Shown one piece after another: positions 9,442 to 23,145 of a stretch of 64,000 nt of DNA. Each line of letters starts with the position of its first letter. Within the stretch, counting starts at the first letter, position 1. This DNA is from Balaenoptera acutorostrata (lineage: Eukaryota; Chordata; Mammalia; Artiodactyla; Balaenopteridae). Where the stretch lies: assembly GCF_949987535.1 (NCBI RefSeq), contig NC_080073.1, positions 94,713,344 through 94,777,343 of the forward strand. The letters run 5' to 3'. The notes below the pieces were generated by a model. It was not told the origin of the DNA. It made no database searches and saw only the letters and a program-made list of their open reading frames with translations. The position numbers and the translations under genes were made by a program.

Positions 9442-12400
9442 GTAACGTTCATCCAGATCACACAGGTAGGGGGACACCCCGCCACACCACCTTCATCGCT
9501 TCCCGGCACACTGAATTTCTTCCAAGAGGCAGACCTGTCAGTGGCTGTGGGGATGATTGAGGGTTTTTATTTATACCTAGAAGTTAGATTCATCGCATTT
9601 CCCAACCACGTTCTCTAAGAGAATTAAGCCCTAGTGCACCAAAGCACCTGCTGTTTGTAATGAATTTACTTCTCTGTGTCTAGTGGGGGGGCTGGTCAGG
9701 TACCATTCTCGGGACAATTAAGAAGATCGCCACTCAAGTTATTTTTTTGTTCTGTGGTTTAGATGAGGAACGCTGATTAAGAAAAGTCATCTGTCCCCCT
9801 CCCCCCACCCCCCTTTCTTTTGGTCAGGAAAAGACAGTGCTGGTTCAGGTGAGAACGTTAAACGCCCAGAGTGGCCACACCCCATTGCACGTCTTTGTTT
9901 TAAAATGTAGGTTTTGTTATTATTTAGGTATGGTGAAGCCAACAGATGAGAATACAACTGCCATTGAAAAGATAGTTTGTTATACTCAGATGCCAAGAGG
10001 AGGGTTTGTGCCGTGCCACGCAGGGCCACATGGGGAAGCACCAGGGTCAGTCAGGAGGCACTGGGAGTGAGGAGAAAACATGGGCAAGAGCCTTGACTGT
10101 GGTTTCAGTGGGAAGGAGTGGGTGAGGCAGGGTAGGCAGACTTAGGATTGGCCAGTTGGAATCATTTCAGCAGGCTCTGGGCATAGGGGCTGTCCCTGGG
10201 TGTCTGGTACCTGGCCCTGGGGTGATAAGGGCTGGTGGATAGTGGCCCAGAGAGTGAAAGCTCCATAGAGGAGGTGGCTGGGATGTGGGTGTTTGCTTTG
10301 CATATGAAGGACATTCTTCCAGGCAGGTGAGCTGTCAGCTATCTCTAGGAATGAGCTAACCCAGGGAGGCACAGTTCCTCCAGAGTCAACAAGGCCCCAG
10401 GATGTCAAAGCATCAGATATAGAGACTACAAGGTGTGGTTAATATAGTCTGCAAAGTCAGGGCTGCCCCAGGTGAGCTCCTGGACTTCTGATAAATAGGA
10501 ACCCCAAGGACCAGATGTAGCCAAGCTGAGTCATGTTAAAACTGGAACTATGATTAGCTCTCTTAATTTCCATGGGTTCCTTCAGTCCACTCTTTTCCAG
10601 TTTCTTAAATCACTTGAATGCATTTATTCTGCCCATTTGTATGAAATAGCGGTTTCACTGCCTAGCTTGCTTGGAGTCAATCAGGTTTGGCCCCCAGGCC
10701 AGGAACTGCCCTGGTGGGTGGTAGAGACTCACTCCCTCTGGGAATGGTTTCACTGAGGACTTTGAAACACTCAGATGTGACAGCACCTCCTTCAGGTTGA
10801 AATGAGTTGGAAAATGGTCATGGCATAGCTGGTATTTGGGACATTCAAAGAAAATAAACAAACTAGTTAATGGTTTGAATTGTTTTTAGCATATTTAAAA
10901 ACAAAAGATCAAGTGAGGTAGGGGAGCCCGATTTTCCAAAGCATTTTCCAGAGCTGCTTGTGAACGTCTGGATGTGGGATCTTGCACAATATCAGGGGAC
11001 CTGTGTTGCCAGGAGCTTCTAGCCCCAAAGACTTTTCTTTTTTTATGGTGAGATGTTGCTGTAGCCTTTGGTAAGGCCCAAGAAAGGTTTCCCAGAGTTC
11101 TGATTTTTTTAAAAATACATACATATATATATATATATAGCAAAAGTCAGAATATTTGGAAAAGGGCATCATTATTTAGAACTCACTACCCATCTGTAGT
11201 TTCTGCTCACTCCCGCTGTCCTACATGGCTTAGGGGCGGATGGATACTCGTTGAAAGAACAAGCTGTCTTTAGCAAAGTTGTCTTTTAACAGACCCCAGG
11301 TGAAGCCTGGAAAATAAACAAGAAGGAGAAGTAAACATGTTCTTCATGGTCCTTTTAATCCTTAAAGCACTGCTGTGAAGAGAGGTAGGCACGGAAAGAG
11401 GGGTGATTTTGAAAATGCTGCTGTCTCCGGCCTAGCGTCTCTTTCAGTAAAGAACAGCTCAGAGCTGAGGACTCATCTCCAAGGCCCCGGCAGCCTCCTC
11501 AGTCATCAGGAGCTTCACAGACCTCTAGGTTTCACATCGACCCGACCCGGCAGTTCTTAGAGAGGAAGCATCTCTCTGTGTTTGCCCCCGCTCGATCCTT
11601 TGCAGAGTGAACGCTTAAACGATGGTGAAATCAGCTTCCCTGTGTGAAGTCTCATTTCCTTCCTGTCGCCAGACCACCAGTCTCCTTGCTGACAGCCAAG
11701 GTGCAAATTAGAAGGCAGCGTGTTTGTCAGGGCCTGCTCACAGGTCTGTGGCTTCGGCTCCAAAGGGTGGCTAGAGTTTCAGGCTGTAGAAACACAAGTG
11801 CGGGGCCCCGACACCACCGGTGATTTGTCACTTTACCCCGAAGCCTATCAGAAACAGGCTGACATCATCACAGCTAAAATACTCCACCAGCTGTGTTTAC
11901 CACAAGTGACAGGAGCACAGTCAGGAGGGAATCAGAGGAAGCGAGAAGGGGAGAGGGAAGGGAGAGAGAAAACGAAGGTCTGGATTTAATTTACACTCCG
12001 AGGGCTGAGGACTTCCCTCCATCCTCAGCGGCACTCGGTGGGGTTTTCTCCCCTGGTCTGTCTGCTCAGTGGATTAGAAATCACTAACACTTGCACCCAC
12101 AGGGAGACTTAGAAACATGCAAAGTGTTGCACTTAATTAGCAAACTCACAAATTGGATTGGGGAAGTTGTGGAAGGAAGGGGTGGTTTTGCTAGAGGACA
12201 GATGGCTTTATGACCCCAGGCATAAATCCTGCATGGAAGCAGGACCACAGGGATGCTTGACTTCATAACCAACCACGGGCATCCCCGGTCAATGTAGTAT
12301 GGCTGGTGGGGAGAAGCCGCGAGCCTGGGCTCTGGTTGGCTGCAAGAAAAGTGGTTTTACCTCTCAGAGCTGGAGATTTTCTCATCGCTAAAATGGGCGA

Positions 12401-14050
12401 ATGATTCCTTATACAAGATCGTATCTTGGGCCTCCTCTCGTTTTTGTAATCCCTTGCTTTCCTGCCGTGCAGAACAGCCCTTGTAAAATTTACTAGCATC
12501 CACTAAGCAAAAACCAAAGGGGGAGACATAAAGGGAAACTTCCCTGACTTCATGCTTATAATCAGCGCATAGACCTCGTTAGAAGGAAAGCCATCCTGAT
12601 AGAGCCAAGGGAGTTTTCATTGAGGGGATTATTTTCAGGAGCCAAATTCCTAATTATTATTGTGTGAAAGACACCTCCAGGGTGGTCTCCAGCTAAAGCT
12701 CCAGATGAGGCAGTGTAGGAGAAAAATGCTTTTGCGTGTTCGTCACCATCCGTGTGGTTTTGTCCTACCCAGTGCAGTATCTCTCGGCCCAGGCAAAGCG
12801 TCCTTGCATCCCAGTTCCCCCACCCCGGTGCCGTGGGAGGACAAAAGGGGTATCCCAGGCCTTGTCTGTTAGCCTGTGTGCACCACATGAAGTCTCTTGG
12901 TAGCCACCCGTGGTCTCCTTAGTCTGTGGCGAGTCCCAGAAGGGATCCCCAGGTGATAGCATCAACGTGGGAGCCAGTGTGATTCGGCTGGAGGATGGAG
13001 CATGGTCTGCTTGGGTGGGAAGCAGGTGAGCTGGTCAGAAAATGCAGGACCTGGAGCCGAAAAGACCCAAGGCTGAATCTGTACTCCACCACTCTGGAGC
13101 TTGTGCAAACCATGTACAGATTAGTGCACACATACTTCACGGAACAAATTACGTATGAGCCTTCCATTCGGTTTACGTCGTAGTGCAAAGAAAGAAGGTT
13201 GTCAGAAGAATGAAAGGAAATACGTTCAAAGGAACCAGCACAGTAGGTAGTGCGTAGTAGGCCCTCGCCAATGTTAGTTTCCCTTCCCTGCTTCCACTTG
13301 GGTGACTTTGGCCCTGAGAAGAGAAAGGTTAGCTTCTGAAAAATGACTAAAAGGCTTCCTTCTCTCCAAAGAGTTTATATGGAAGGAGAGACGGTTTAGA
13401 AAAGTGTAGAAAGAAGGCTGACCTTTTCCAGCGAGTGCAGTGAGCCATTTTGCGCTGCCTCTGTTCCTGTGGCATGTTCCCCCGAGCGGCCCAGGAGCAC
13501 CCATCCTGCTGCTTCTCTGCGGAAGGCCCCGTGACCTCATGCTAGCTTGTGTGCCTGTCACACAACCTGTGTTTTCCTGAGCGTGAGCCAGACTGGAGGG
13601 GGTCCAGTCCTGCGCATCAGTAAGAGGACCGATGCAGAAACAGGCTTGTGCCCCTTTCTTTTACAGAGAGGATCTAAGCATCATGCCCACTGGGGGACCC
13701 CCTGCCTGGGATGGCCCCCCCGCCGGGGAGCCCTGGGCTTCCATCTGGCAAACAGTGTTCTGTCTGTGAGCAGCTACCCAACCCGTCCATCTCATTCTTC
13801 CCAGGCTCAACTTTTCTGAAGAGTACACAACATTTTGTTAGAACTGTAGTACATTTTATCTGTGAGTTGCTCTGGGGTGCCACTTGTCGTTGACTGCGTT
13901 TTTCCTGAGTGCTGGCCTCCGTCTGTTACGAGGGCTGTCTGTCACGTCCCAGATTCAGGAAAGTGACTGCTTCCTTTTACCTCCTTGGTGGCTGCTTAGT
14001 ATTCCGTGCCATTTTCTTCTCCCGACTGTCCTCTGTGTGTGTGTGTGTGG

Positions 14051-14084
14051 GTGTGTGTGTGTGCGCGCGCGCACGCACGCACAC
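14051..14084 (+). repeat. alternating TG/CG tract (Z-DNA prone)
   Basis: A 34-base perfect alternation of purine and pyrimidine moves from GT through GC to AC units. An adjoining TG run begins at about 14034, broken only by GG at 14050-14051. Confidence 0.85.
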
Positions 14085-14580
14085 TTGTACAGCGTGTTAT
14101 AACGACGTGATCACTGCACGTCTACTGATGGCTTTTCTTTCATTCCACTGTTTTTTATTTTGACTGCTGCGTCCTGTGAGCCGTCAGTGGCAGCATGATG
14201 CCTTTAATGGATTAGTTGGTGCCTAAAAATAGCCAGAGCCCTCACGCAAGCCGCACAGAAGCCTGTATGGTCCCTTAGCAGCCAAGGCAAACCAACTTGC
14301 CAAACATTTTACATGTAGGGCTTGGTGGACATGAGCCCTAATGAATCAGAAAATAGGTAGCGGCTTCCCTCAAAGCAAAGCTCATTACCGGGCCTGGGGT
14401 CCAGTGATTGGTGAGAATACGTTCAGTTCTAATGCCAGAAAGGCTCCAGCAGAGAAACGGTACCGAACACATTTTTGTTTGTGTGTCTGTGTTCCCTCCC
14501 CCTCCCCACAAAAGAAGAAAAATGCTCTCCTTTAGCCTGTGTGTGATGTAAGTGCCCCCAGCTTGGGGATCTTACGTGTT

Positions 14581-14612
14581 ATTTTATTTATTTATTTATT
14601 TAAAGGCATAGA

Positions 14613-14646
<34 letters not shown>

Positions 14647-14899
14647 GCTGTGTTGGGTCTTCGTTGCTACGTGCGGGCTTTCTCTAGTTGCGGTGAGCAG
14701 GGGCTACTCTTCGTTGCAGTGGCTTCTCTTGTTGCAGAGCACAGGCTCTAGGTGTGCGGGCTCTAGAGCACAGGCTCAGTAGTTGTGGCACACGGGCTTA
14801 GTTGCTCCGTGGCATGTGGGATCTTCCCGGACCAGGGCTGGAACCCGTGTCCCCTGCATTGGCAGGTGGGTTCTTAACCACTGCGCCACCAGGGAAGCC
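14581..14899 (-). mobile_element. CHR-type SINE, reverse orientation
   Basis: A long T-run, then ggctgtgttgggtcttcgtt and, at the far end, the reverse complement of the SINE head (ccaccagggaagcc). The duplicated target is ttacgtgt (14572-14579 and 14901-14908). Confidence 0.9.
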
Positions 14900-14954
14900 A
14901 TTACGTGTGTTACTGAAGCAGATTCTCTTGGACCATTGTTGTTTATAGCTTTTT

Positions 14955-15485
14955 TAAAAAATAGACTTTATTGTTGAAAGTAGTTTCAGGTTTACAAAAA
15001 ATTGAGCAGAAAGTACAGAGAGTTCCCAGACGCCTGAAGTTTCCCCTGTTATTAAAATCTTGCATTTTTGTGGTATACTTGTGACAATTGATGAGCTAAA
15101 TTGATACATGGTTATTAACTAAAATCCATACTTCACATTAGGGTTTACTCTGTGCTGTACATTCTGTGGGTTTTCATAAATGTGTAATATCACGCATCCA
15201 GCCTCCCAGTGTCCTAGGAACTAGTTTCCCCACCCTGAAAATCCTTCGTGCTTCACCTACTGGTACTTCACCCCACACCCCTGACAACCACTGATCTGTT
15301 TCCATCTCTGTAGTTCTGCCTTTTCCGGAATGTCGTGCAGTTGGACTCCTATAGTACGTAGCCTTTTCAGACTGGCTTCTTTCACTTGGCAACATGCGTT
15401 TAAGGTGCTGCTGTGTCTTTTTGTGGCTTTGAGAGCTCATTTCTTTTTAGCACTAAATAATATGCCGTAGTTCTTTCAGGCACGC
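14955..15485 (-). mobile_element. old L1 fragment, antisense
   Basis: Phrases such as acattagggtttactctgtg, ctgacaaccactgatctgtt and agactggcttctttcacttg belong to an ancient mammalian L1 family seen in this orientation. Diverged, no open frame. Confidence 0.6.
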
Positions 15486-17224
15486 ATTTTAAGACCCCAG
15501 GGGAGGAGGGCAAGTGGGATAGACCCTTGTGCCCCAGACCTGCCCTGGTCACCTGCTGCTCGGGTCCCGTGGAGGCCCTGGGAGCCAGGCGACAATGCGA
15601 GAAGAACCTAGCTCATCTGTCATGTGGGGTTTGTGTTTGGAGGTGTCTCTGCGTGGGGATGTGGGTTTAATGAGACAGCTTCCACCAAAGACTGAGTCAG
15701 GCTTAGCGCGAATGTGATGAAATGTTTTAAATAGAACACTCGCAGACGCTCTTACACTCGATTGAAGAGGTGTGACTCTTTTTATTAATGATCTTTCAAC
15801 GTCGAAGTAAATGGGGCTCTCTGTCAGCCCCTCCGTCTTTGCTCCAGGGTTCTCTGATTTTCTTGATGTGGGGAGTGTGGTTGTGCAAACTGGCCTTCGA
15901 GGAAAGCAGACTGGCTTTTCTCTGCAGGTGAAACAGGACCGAGAACTTCACTTGCAGACAAAGTTAGGGATTCCCAGTGTAATCATTTCACCAAAAGCAA
16001 GACGTCATCACTGAAACCCAGCTTCTGAGCGATGCCCTTGCTCCCAGATGCAGGCAGAATTTGTACTTTTGTGATAGGCTCAAGCAAAAACGTTTTGTAA
16101 AACAGATGTCCTTTGCATTTGTGAAAACAGGGATTCTCGTGAAGGAAAATGGAGACAAATTTAAGCAACAGACGTTTTGTTTTCTTTATATCTTGCTTTT
16201 GGTGATACGTACATATGTATGTAAATAGACATAGCACCAATCTACCATTGAAAAGTACAACCAAACAGCATAAATATGCGTATATGCATGCATTGTTTAG
16301 ATACAGTAGTCTTTAACTAAGTAGGGAAAGGAATTTTGCTGAACACAGGAAAGTGACATGGAATAAATAATGATCAGCCCAGAAGTGAGGATGTGTTGCC
16401 TCCCTGTCTTGGTTTCTTTATCCCGAATAGAAGTTGGAGGTGATCGTTTTAGAAGAGTTGGTTTAGCGGGGCTGGAGAGAGGGAGGGGAGGGCAGGTTTC
16501 TCTTCGGAGCAGTGGTGAGCGATGGGCGTGCCTGCAGCAGCAAGAGGAGGGTGGGAAAAGGGCACAGGAGGATGGGAGGTGATCACCCCTAAAAAAAGAG
16601 AGGTGCTGGATACAAGACGTCCAGAGATGAAAGGCAGAGGGGGCCTCAAGCTGACACCAGGACAAAGGCTATTCATGCTCCCATTTCACCTTCCAGACTG
16701 CTTAAAGTGTTTGGAAAAGGAGATATTTATGGGATGAAAAAAAATGGGACTGTGTCGAGCTGCCAGGAGTTACGCAACATGCTTTGGCTTTATACGGTAC
16801 TGCCCCCATGAGTTTATTTTCATTGGAGTTTAATCAGAGTCTGTCTGAACCCCGACAAGATCATAAAGTGAATTAATGGTTATTAGCGTGGCTGAAAGAG
16901 CAAAAAGGAACCTCAAGATTGGAGAGAAAGTAACTGAAGTGTGATTCAGTGAAATCAGGGTGAGCTCAGCCTCTGACAGGGGAACATGGAGTGAGGCAGC
17001 TATGCCTCAGCCAAGAAAGCTATCTGTTGGGGGCTGAGCAGCAAGACCCAGGGAAGGTGCAGCTCCTCTCCCTGGGGAGGACTGTAAGCCCAATTTAGTC
17101 CTGGCTGGTGGAAGCAAGGCCAGGCAGAGCCTCTCCAGCGTCTGAACATTGACCTCTGTTGGCCAGTAGTGCCATTGCGGCGTTTTTGACACGTGGAAGG
17201 CAAACACAGAACTAGTCTTTCCGA

Positions 17225-17400
17225 TTTGTACTGAGCACCTGTTACATGCCAGGAAGTATTCTATACCCTGGGGATAGAACAATGAGCAAAGCAGGCAATA
17301 TCTCAGCCCCCATGGAACATGTAGTCTTATGGGAGTTTATGGGAAGAGGTGAAACAGACAAATATGGAAGTAAACAAAGTAATGCATCGAAAGATAATAA
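17225..17400 (-). repeat. L2 3'-end fragment
   Basis: tgagcacctgttacatgccagg, then ggggatagaacaatgagcaa and catggaacatgtagtctta follow the antisense L2 3' end in order. Confidence 0.5.
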
Positions 17401-19899
17401 GTGCTATGGGAAAAAAATAAAGCAGCCTAGTGGGAGGGGGGAAATAAGGATGGAGGGTAGTTATTTTAAACAGGTGGTCGGTGAGGCTGTCTCTGAGAAG
17501 GGGAACAGGAGGACACAGGGCAGAATGGACTCCACATGGAGGGAATAGCAGATGCACAGACCCAGAGGCACGAGTGTTTTGGAGTGAAAGGACCAACAGG
17601 GAGACCAGTGTCACTGCAGTGCAGGGAGGACGGGGTGGGATGCAGACCACGCCAGGCTTATTCACGGAGGCTTTTTCTCCCCGTGAGAAGCTGGCTTGGC
17701 CAGGACTGTGGAGGTGGAAGCATGAGAAATGGTCTTATTCTAGCTGTAGTTGGAAGAGAGAACCGATAGGATTTGCTTGTGATTTGGATGTGTGTGGTCT
17801 GGGAGAAGTCGAGTAAAGTATGATGCCCAGGCCGTTGACTTGAACACTGGAATAATGGGGACTGCCCCTGGAGGTGGGGAGGAACCCAGGAGGCGCCAGT
17901 GGGCAGGGGCATATCAGGAGGTCTGTTTGGGACACGTTAAGTTTGAGTTGCCCATAGATATCCAAGTGGATATCACCAGGTAACATGGTTGCCAGTATCC
18001 ACATATGCCCTGATGAAGTTACTTGTTTTGCATACATGTTCTGGCTCTTCACTGAAGGCAAGTACTAGGTCTTAAACAGTAAGTCCCTAACACAAACAGT
18101 AAGTACCTAACACTTCGCAGGTGCTGTTACATTTTGAACTTTATTAAAACTGCAAAACCTCAAGTGTGAACACTTAATAATATTTCTCAGCACCAGAGGG
18201 AGACCCACATGGACCTCAAATTCAACGAATTCAGACTCATTTCTGGTTTAAAGTGACATCATGTCACAAAATCCTACCATCTCTGTTTCACCTCCAAAAT
18301 AGTACCCGTTGGCATTGACAGCATGTTTTGAGGCAGATAATGTTCCTCTCCAAGGGAGTTTCAAGAGGACAGACCCAACCATAAACGTTCTCAATGAAAA
18401 ATCTGTTGGTATGATTTGTTCATTAACTGTTAATGATCAGTTAACCTTTAAGAATGTTTATGTCCTTCTGACAAACCTAAATACGAAATTGAAATAGATT
18501 TATTATGACTTTCGTGTGCTTATTTGAGATGTGTGCAACAAGAGTTTAACTTTTACCAATGAAAGGGCAAAAGCTTACTTTAGTTCACATATATGCAGAC
18601 CAAAAAAAAAAAGTGCATTATCTAGATAATTCAGGCTATATAATTAGGGTGGGAAGAATATTCGTGAGGATAAATATTAGCGAGGGTAAATAATTAGGAG
18701 AAAAATAACATGTGGCCTGAGCCATCCAGCCCACTGCTTACAATGATCAGATTTATCTGAATCTTTTGCTCCTGATTTGTGTGGACCCAGCTGAGGGGGT
18801 GGCATTCTTTTCCCAGGATGGCAGATCACTTTTGGGAGAAGACAAAGCCAGAATTTAGGAGGAAGGGACCAAAGGCGGCAAGCCTTTGAAGTGACAGAGA
18901 AAATTTCCCCAAAGTTCTCTAGGTTAAAATCAATCCCATTATCATTGGCTCTTTTCAGCGCACCTCTCATGTATTCTCTCTCCTCATCACTTTTCTTTCA
19001 TGAATTTTTAGGTAGGCTGTTCAAGTTATCGACCATCTCACAGCATTTAATTCTAAGACCTGCCTTCATAGTTTGGGGAATAATGAAGGGCTTTCAAAAT
19101 GCCCCAAAATATGGTGTATGTAATGGGGAGCATGTGCATCTATATCACAGCTTACGGAATCATCAGTAATGTTACTTGTCACAAAGGCTTTGAAGCCATT
19201 TCTTCTGAGTGAGTCTGCAGATACTTGGCAACATGTAAAAGTCTTCGAATAGATTTGTATACAGTAGAAGTTATTTTCAGAACATGAATATTGGCTGCTC
19301 TGAGGAATGTGTATAATATGGCTCACACAGCAAGAACCTGTTCGTTAGTAGGTGTTGGGCTGTCTGTCAGTGAGACTCTGCCCAGGAGCAGGGGATCATC
19401 TAGGAAATGCAGACGAACAGTCGCCACTTGAAGTAGGAATTGTTCCCTCCGCTCAGTGTTTGATGTTAATGGCTTTAAGAGGTTTGGGACAGGATTTATG
19501 GAGCTAGCTCCAGGTTGGTCCTCCCACTTGGAACTCAGTTGGCATCCCCATCCGATACTATTACTTGTAAGTATATTTGTACGTATGTACATGCAAATAT
19601 ATATGTGTGATGTGAATGTAGTTCTGTAATTGAATATCAGCCTCATGACACTTACATAGAGAGACTTGATTTGCATAGTAGATGTAATAAGGCTGATGCT
19701 ATTTCACAATTTTTTGTATCATGAAAAAAATCCATGACCTCAGGTCATTGGATCCTATTTATTTCAAGTAACATTCCCCACTTTTGGAGTAGTGGAAATG
19801 TTAAGTTCGTGTCTTCTGATGGTATTACAATACCTTTGTTCACAGAGGCAGAGATCAGGAACATAGGAAAAAGAAAATAGGTTTGGGGGCCAAAGAGAC

Positions 19900-20080
19900 G
19901 GGGATTAAATACCAACTCCATCGGTATATAGTCATGACGTTAGGCAAATGACTTAATCTCTCTGAAACTATAGTTCCTTATTTGTAAAATTAGAACAACG
20001 GTATTTTTCTCACTTAGTATATTGTATCGAACAAAATGCTTTTTGTAAAGTGTGTACCTGAATGTTTGACAGATAGTAGA
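19900..20080 (-). repeat. MIR-like fragment
   Basis: Contains gacttaatctctctgaaact and cttatttgtaaaattagaac, diverged forms of the MIR core seen in antisense. Confidence 0.45.
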
Positions 20081-20469
20081 AACTCAAAATTTTTTAATTC
20101 TCTTTACATTATTAAGATAACCCAGAACAATGAAATTTTCCCGATAACATGCACATTTATATGGGCTCGTGCTCACACACGCACTATAGTAATAGGCTTC
20201 CATATAAATTCATTCTAGTTTTTTCTAAAAACACTTAGGTCTTCTATGGAGCAAATAAAGTATACCATTCAAAAAGTGTGTCTAAAACTGGATTAATCAT
20301 AGTTATCAAAAAAAGATAAAGAGGTTAAGTAGAAAAGCCACAATCCATGTAAATTACATGGAAATTCACTATATTTAAAGTGGGATATTTTAATTATTTA
20401 TGTTTCTGTATGTGTGCCTGTGTATGAAATTCAACAGAACATTTTCAATATTCTTGTATTTAGTCAATA

Positions 20470-20789
20470 CAGTCAGCTCTCCATATCTGTGGATTCCACA
20501 TCTGTGGATTCAACCAACCACAGATTGAAAATATTTATGGGCAAAAAATTCTAGAAAGTTCCAAAAAGCAAAACTTGAATTTCCCCAAACTTGAATAGTT
20601 CCCAGGCAACTATTTACATAGCATCTACATTGTATTTTAAGTAACGTAGATGATTTAATGTATACAGAGTATGTGCATAGGTTATACGCAAATACTGTGA
20701 CATTTTATATAATGGACTTGAGCATCCTTGGATTATGGTATACTTGGGGAGTCCTAGAACAAATCTGTGGATACTGAGGGACAACCATA
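20470..20789. mobile_element. Tigger/MER2-like DNA transposon
   Basis: It starts CAGTCAGCTCTCCATATCTG and ends ctgaggGACAACCATA, imperfect inverted ends with a TA before the left end. The interior (agaaagttccaaaaagcaaa) is typical of this family of short Tigger relatives. Old copy, no transposase frame. Confidence 0.65.
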
Positions 20790-20819
20790 TTATTTTAATT
20801 TGCTCACACATCTACCATT

Positions 20820-22090
20820 TTCATTGTTCTTCATTCCTCCCTGCATCTGCAAACTTCCATCTAGATGCATTTTTCCTCTACCTGAAGAACTCTTTAGTAT
20901 TTTCTTTAATGCAGATCTGTTGATGGTGAATTCTCTCAATTATTATTTATCTGAAAAACTGTCTTTATTTTGCCTTCATTCTTGAAGGATCTTTTTGCTC
21001 AGTGTAGAATTCTTGGTTGGCAGTTCTTCAGTACTTTAAAGATATTCCATTGTCTTCTAGCTTCTATTATTTTTATTGAGAAGTCAACTATAAATTTAAC
21101 TGTTGCTTATTTGGAGGTAATGTATATTTTGTTCTGGGGGCTTTTAAGATTTTCTTTTCCTGACTTTGATTTACAGCAGTTAAACTATGACCTGCTGAGG
21201 TGAGAATTTCCTTTTATTTTTCCTGCTTGGGGTTTAGACCTTCTTGAATCTGTGGTTTATTGTCACTTATCAGTATCAGAAAATTCTTAGCCATTACCTT
21301 CTCTCTCTCCTCCTTGTAGGATTCAAATTATGTGTCTGTTAGGTCTTCTCAATGAGTCTTCTATGTCTCATACCCTTTCCTCTGTATTAGCCATCCTTTT
21401 GTCTCTGTGTTTTATTCTGTATAGTTTCTAATAAATCTCTAATTTTAAAACCCAGTTCACTAATTCTCTCTTAAACCATGTTTATTCTGTAGGAAAATCC
21501 ATTGCATTCTTGATTTTAGTGGATGTATTTTTTTTCATTCTAGAATTTCCATGAATCTTTTAAAAAAATAGATTCTAGTTCTCTATCAGAATCCTCAACT
21601 TTGTCTTTAATCTCCTTAAATATTGTAAACATAGTCATTTTAAAGTCTATATCTGGTGACTCTATATCAGAAGCCCCTGTGGGTCTGTTTATAGTATCTG
21701 TTGTTTCTGCTGGTTTTTATTCATCTCATCTGCTCATGGACCTCCTCCCCCTTTTTTAATTGAATGTCTTTTATTTGAAAATTTGTGGAAATAATTCAAG
21801 ACCTTAATTTAATTTTAGGGATGAATGAGATGATTAAAATCTGAGCTTCAGACATTGAGAGGAACTGTCTGCTTCTGCTTCACCTTACTTCTAGAATTCA
21901 GTGCTTTGAGGGAGCACCCTCCTGTGGCTTACCCTGAATTCCATTCCCTGCCCCCTGAAACCCACCTCCCATGCTCTTGAGATTACCCAATGCCCACTTG
22001 AACTGCCCCACTTTGGAATGTACAGATACCCTTAGGGGGAAATAGCATCAAACACCAGGTTCAAATCTCTGGCCAACACCCTTTCCTGAT
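20820..22090 (-). mobile_element. ancient L1-type fragment, antisense
   Basis: AT-rich sequence with the phrases gtagaattcttggttggcag and ccattgtcttctagcttcta is characteristic of old L1M-group copies. Ends are unclear and no open frame remains. Confidence 0.5.
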
Positions 22091-22429
22091 CCTGACCCAA
22101 TGACTTTTTTTTACTGTCATATTTTGGTCTACTGCCATAAGAAAAACATATTTCTTTTACATTTTGTCCAGAGTTTTTTTTTGTTTAGAGTATTTAGTTG
22201 TCCTCATCAGGAAGGTTGGTGCAAATTAACTGGTCTACTACATCTACAAAAGCCATTGAAAACTGACTGTTTAAAACTACTTCATTCTTCTCTTTTTCTT
22301 TTTTATATAGCATAAAGTTGAAGAAATTAAATTTCTATGAAAATTAAACTGTTCAAACCTCAAGTGCATTTCAACTTGATTTAATGGCAGTAGTAATACT
22401 TGCACTGGAAGTTTGCAAATCCCTACACA

Positions 22430-22780
22430 GACCACCTCCTTGCCTTTGTTCACATATCCCTACTTCCAGGAATGTCTTCTCCTTGCAATCATGCCTCTCC
22501 TCCAGTCCCATTGTTTTTCAAAACTCAGCACAGTGTATCCTCATCCCAAAAGACTTCCTTACTCACCTCTTCCATGCCTTTTCTCTGCCCTCCAACAGCT
22601 TAATCCCGTGCAAAGTATTAGAGCCCCGCTCTGTGACCACACTCGCCACATTCATTGGCAGTTATTGTTCCTGTGCCTCTTCTGCCCATTGAATTGTGAA
22701 CTCCTTTGTGGCCAAGACTATTGTTTTCAATTTATTGAAATTCATCACAGTGAATGGCACATAGTAGCCTAGAGAAAACA
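22430..22780 (+). repeat. L2 3'-end fragment
   Basis: The order of phrases (agacttccttactcacctct, then gtgaactcctttgtggcc, then gaatggcacatagtagcct) follows the L2 3' end in sense direction. Confidence 0.6.
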
Positions 22781-23024
22781 GCAGGTATTGAAAGGATACT
22801 GGGCTTCCCCTGCTTTTGATATTTGTTTTTCAAACAAAAGAGAGACTGATTTGAGTACCTGGGGCTTGCCCATGTAGATGGGCCAAGCACTTGAGCTGTC
22901 TGTATTCATTTCACCCTCAAACCCCTCCAAATCCTGCCCATCCTTGGGGTCCTGGGAAAGCCCTCCCTGCTTTCTCCAGCCCTCACTGATTCTGCTCCCC
23001 CTAAATTCCTAGAGTATGCATTCA

Positions 23025-23145
23025 TTTATCCAGTAAATATTAAGTTTCAACCATGTGCCAGGTACTCTTTTAGGGGCCAGGGACACAGTGATGAGCACAT
23101 AAGTGCCTGCCTTATGGGGCTTAAATACAATCTAACTCTGATCCG
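23025..23145 (-). repeat. L2 3'-end fragment, antisense
   Basis: attcatttatccagtaaata, catgtgccaggtactctttt and agggacacagtgatgagcac match the antisense L2 end. Confidence 0.6.
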
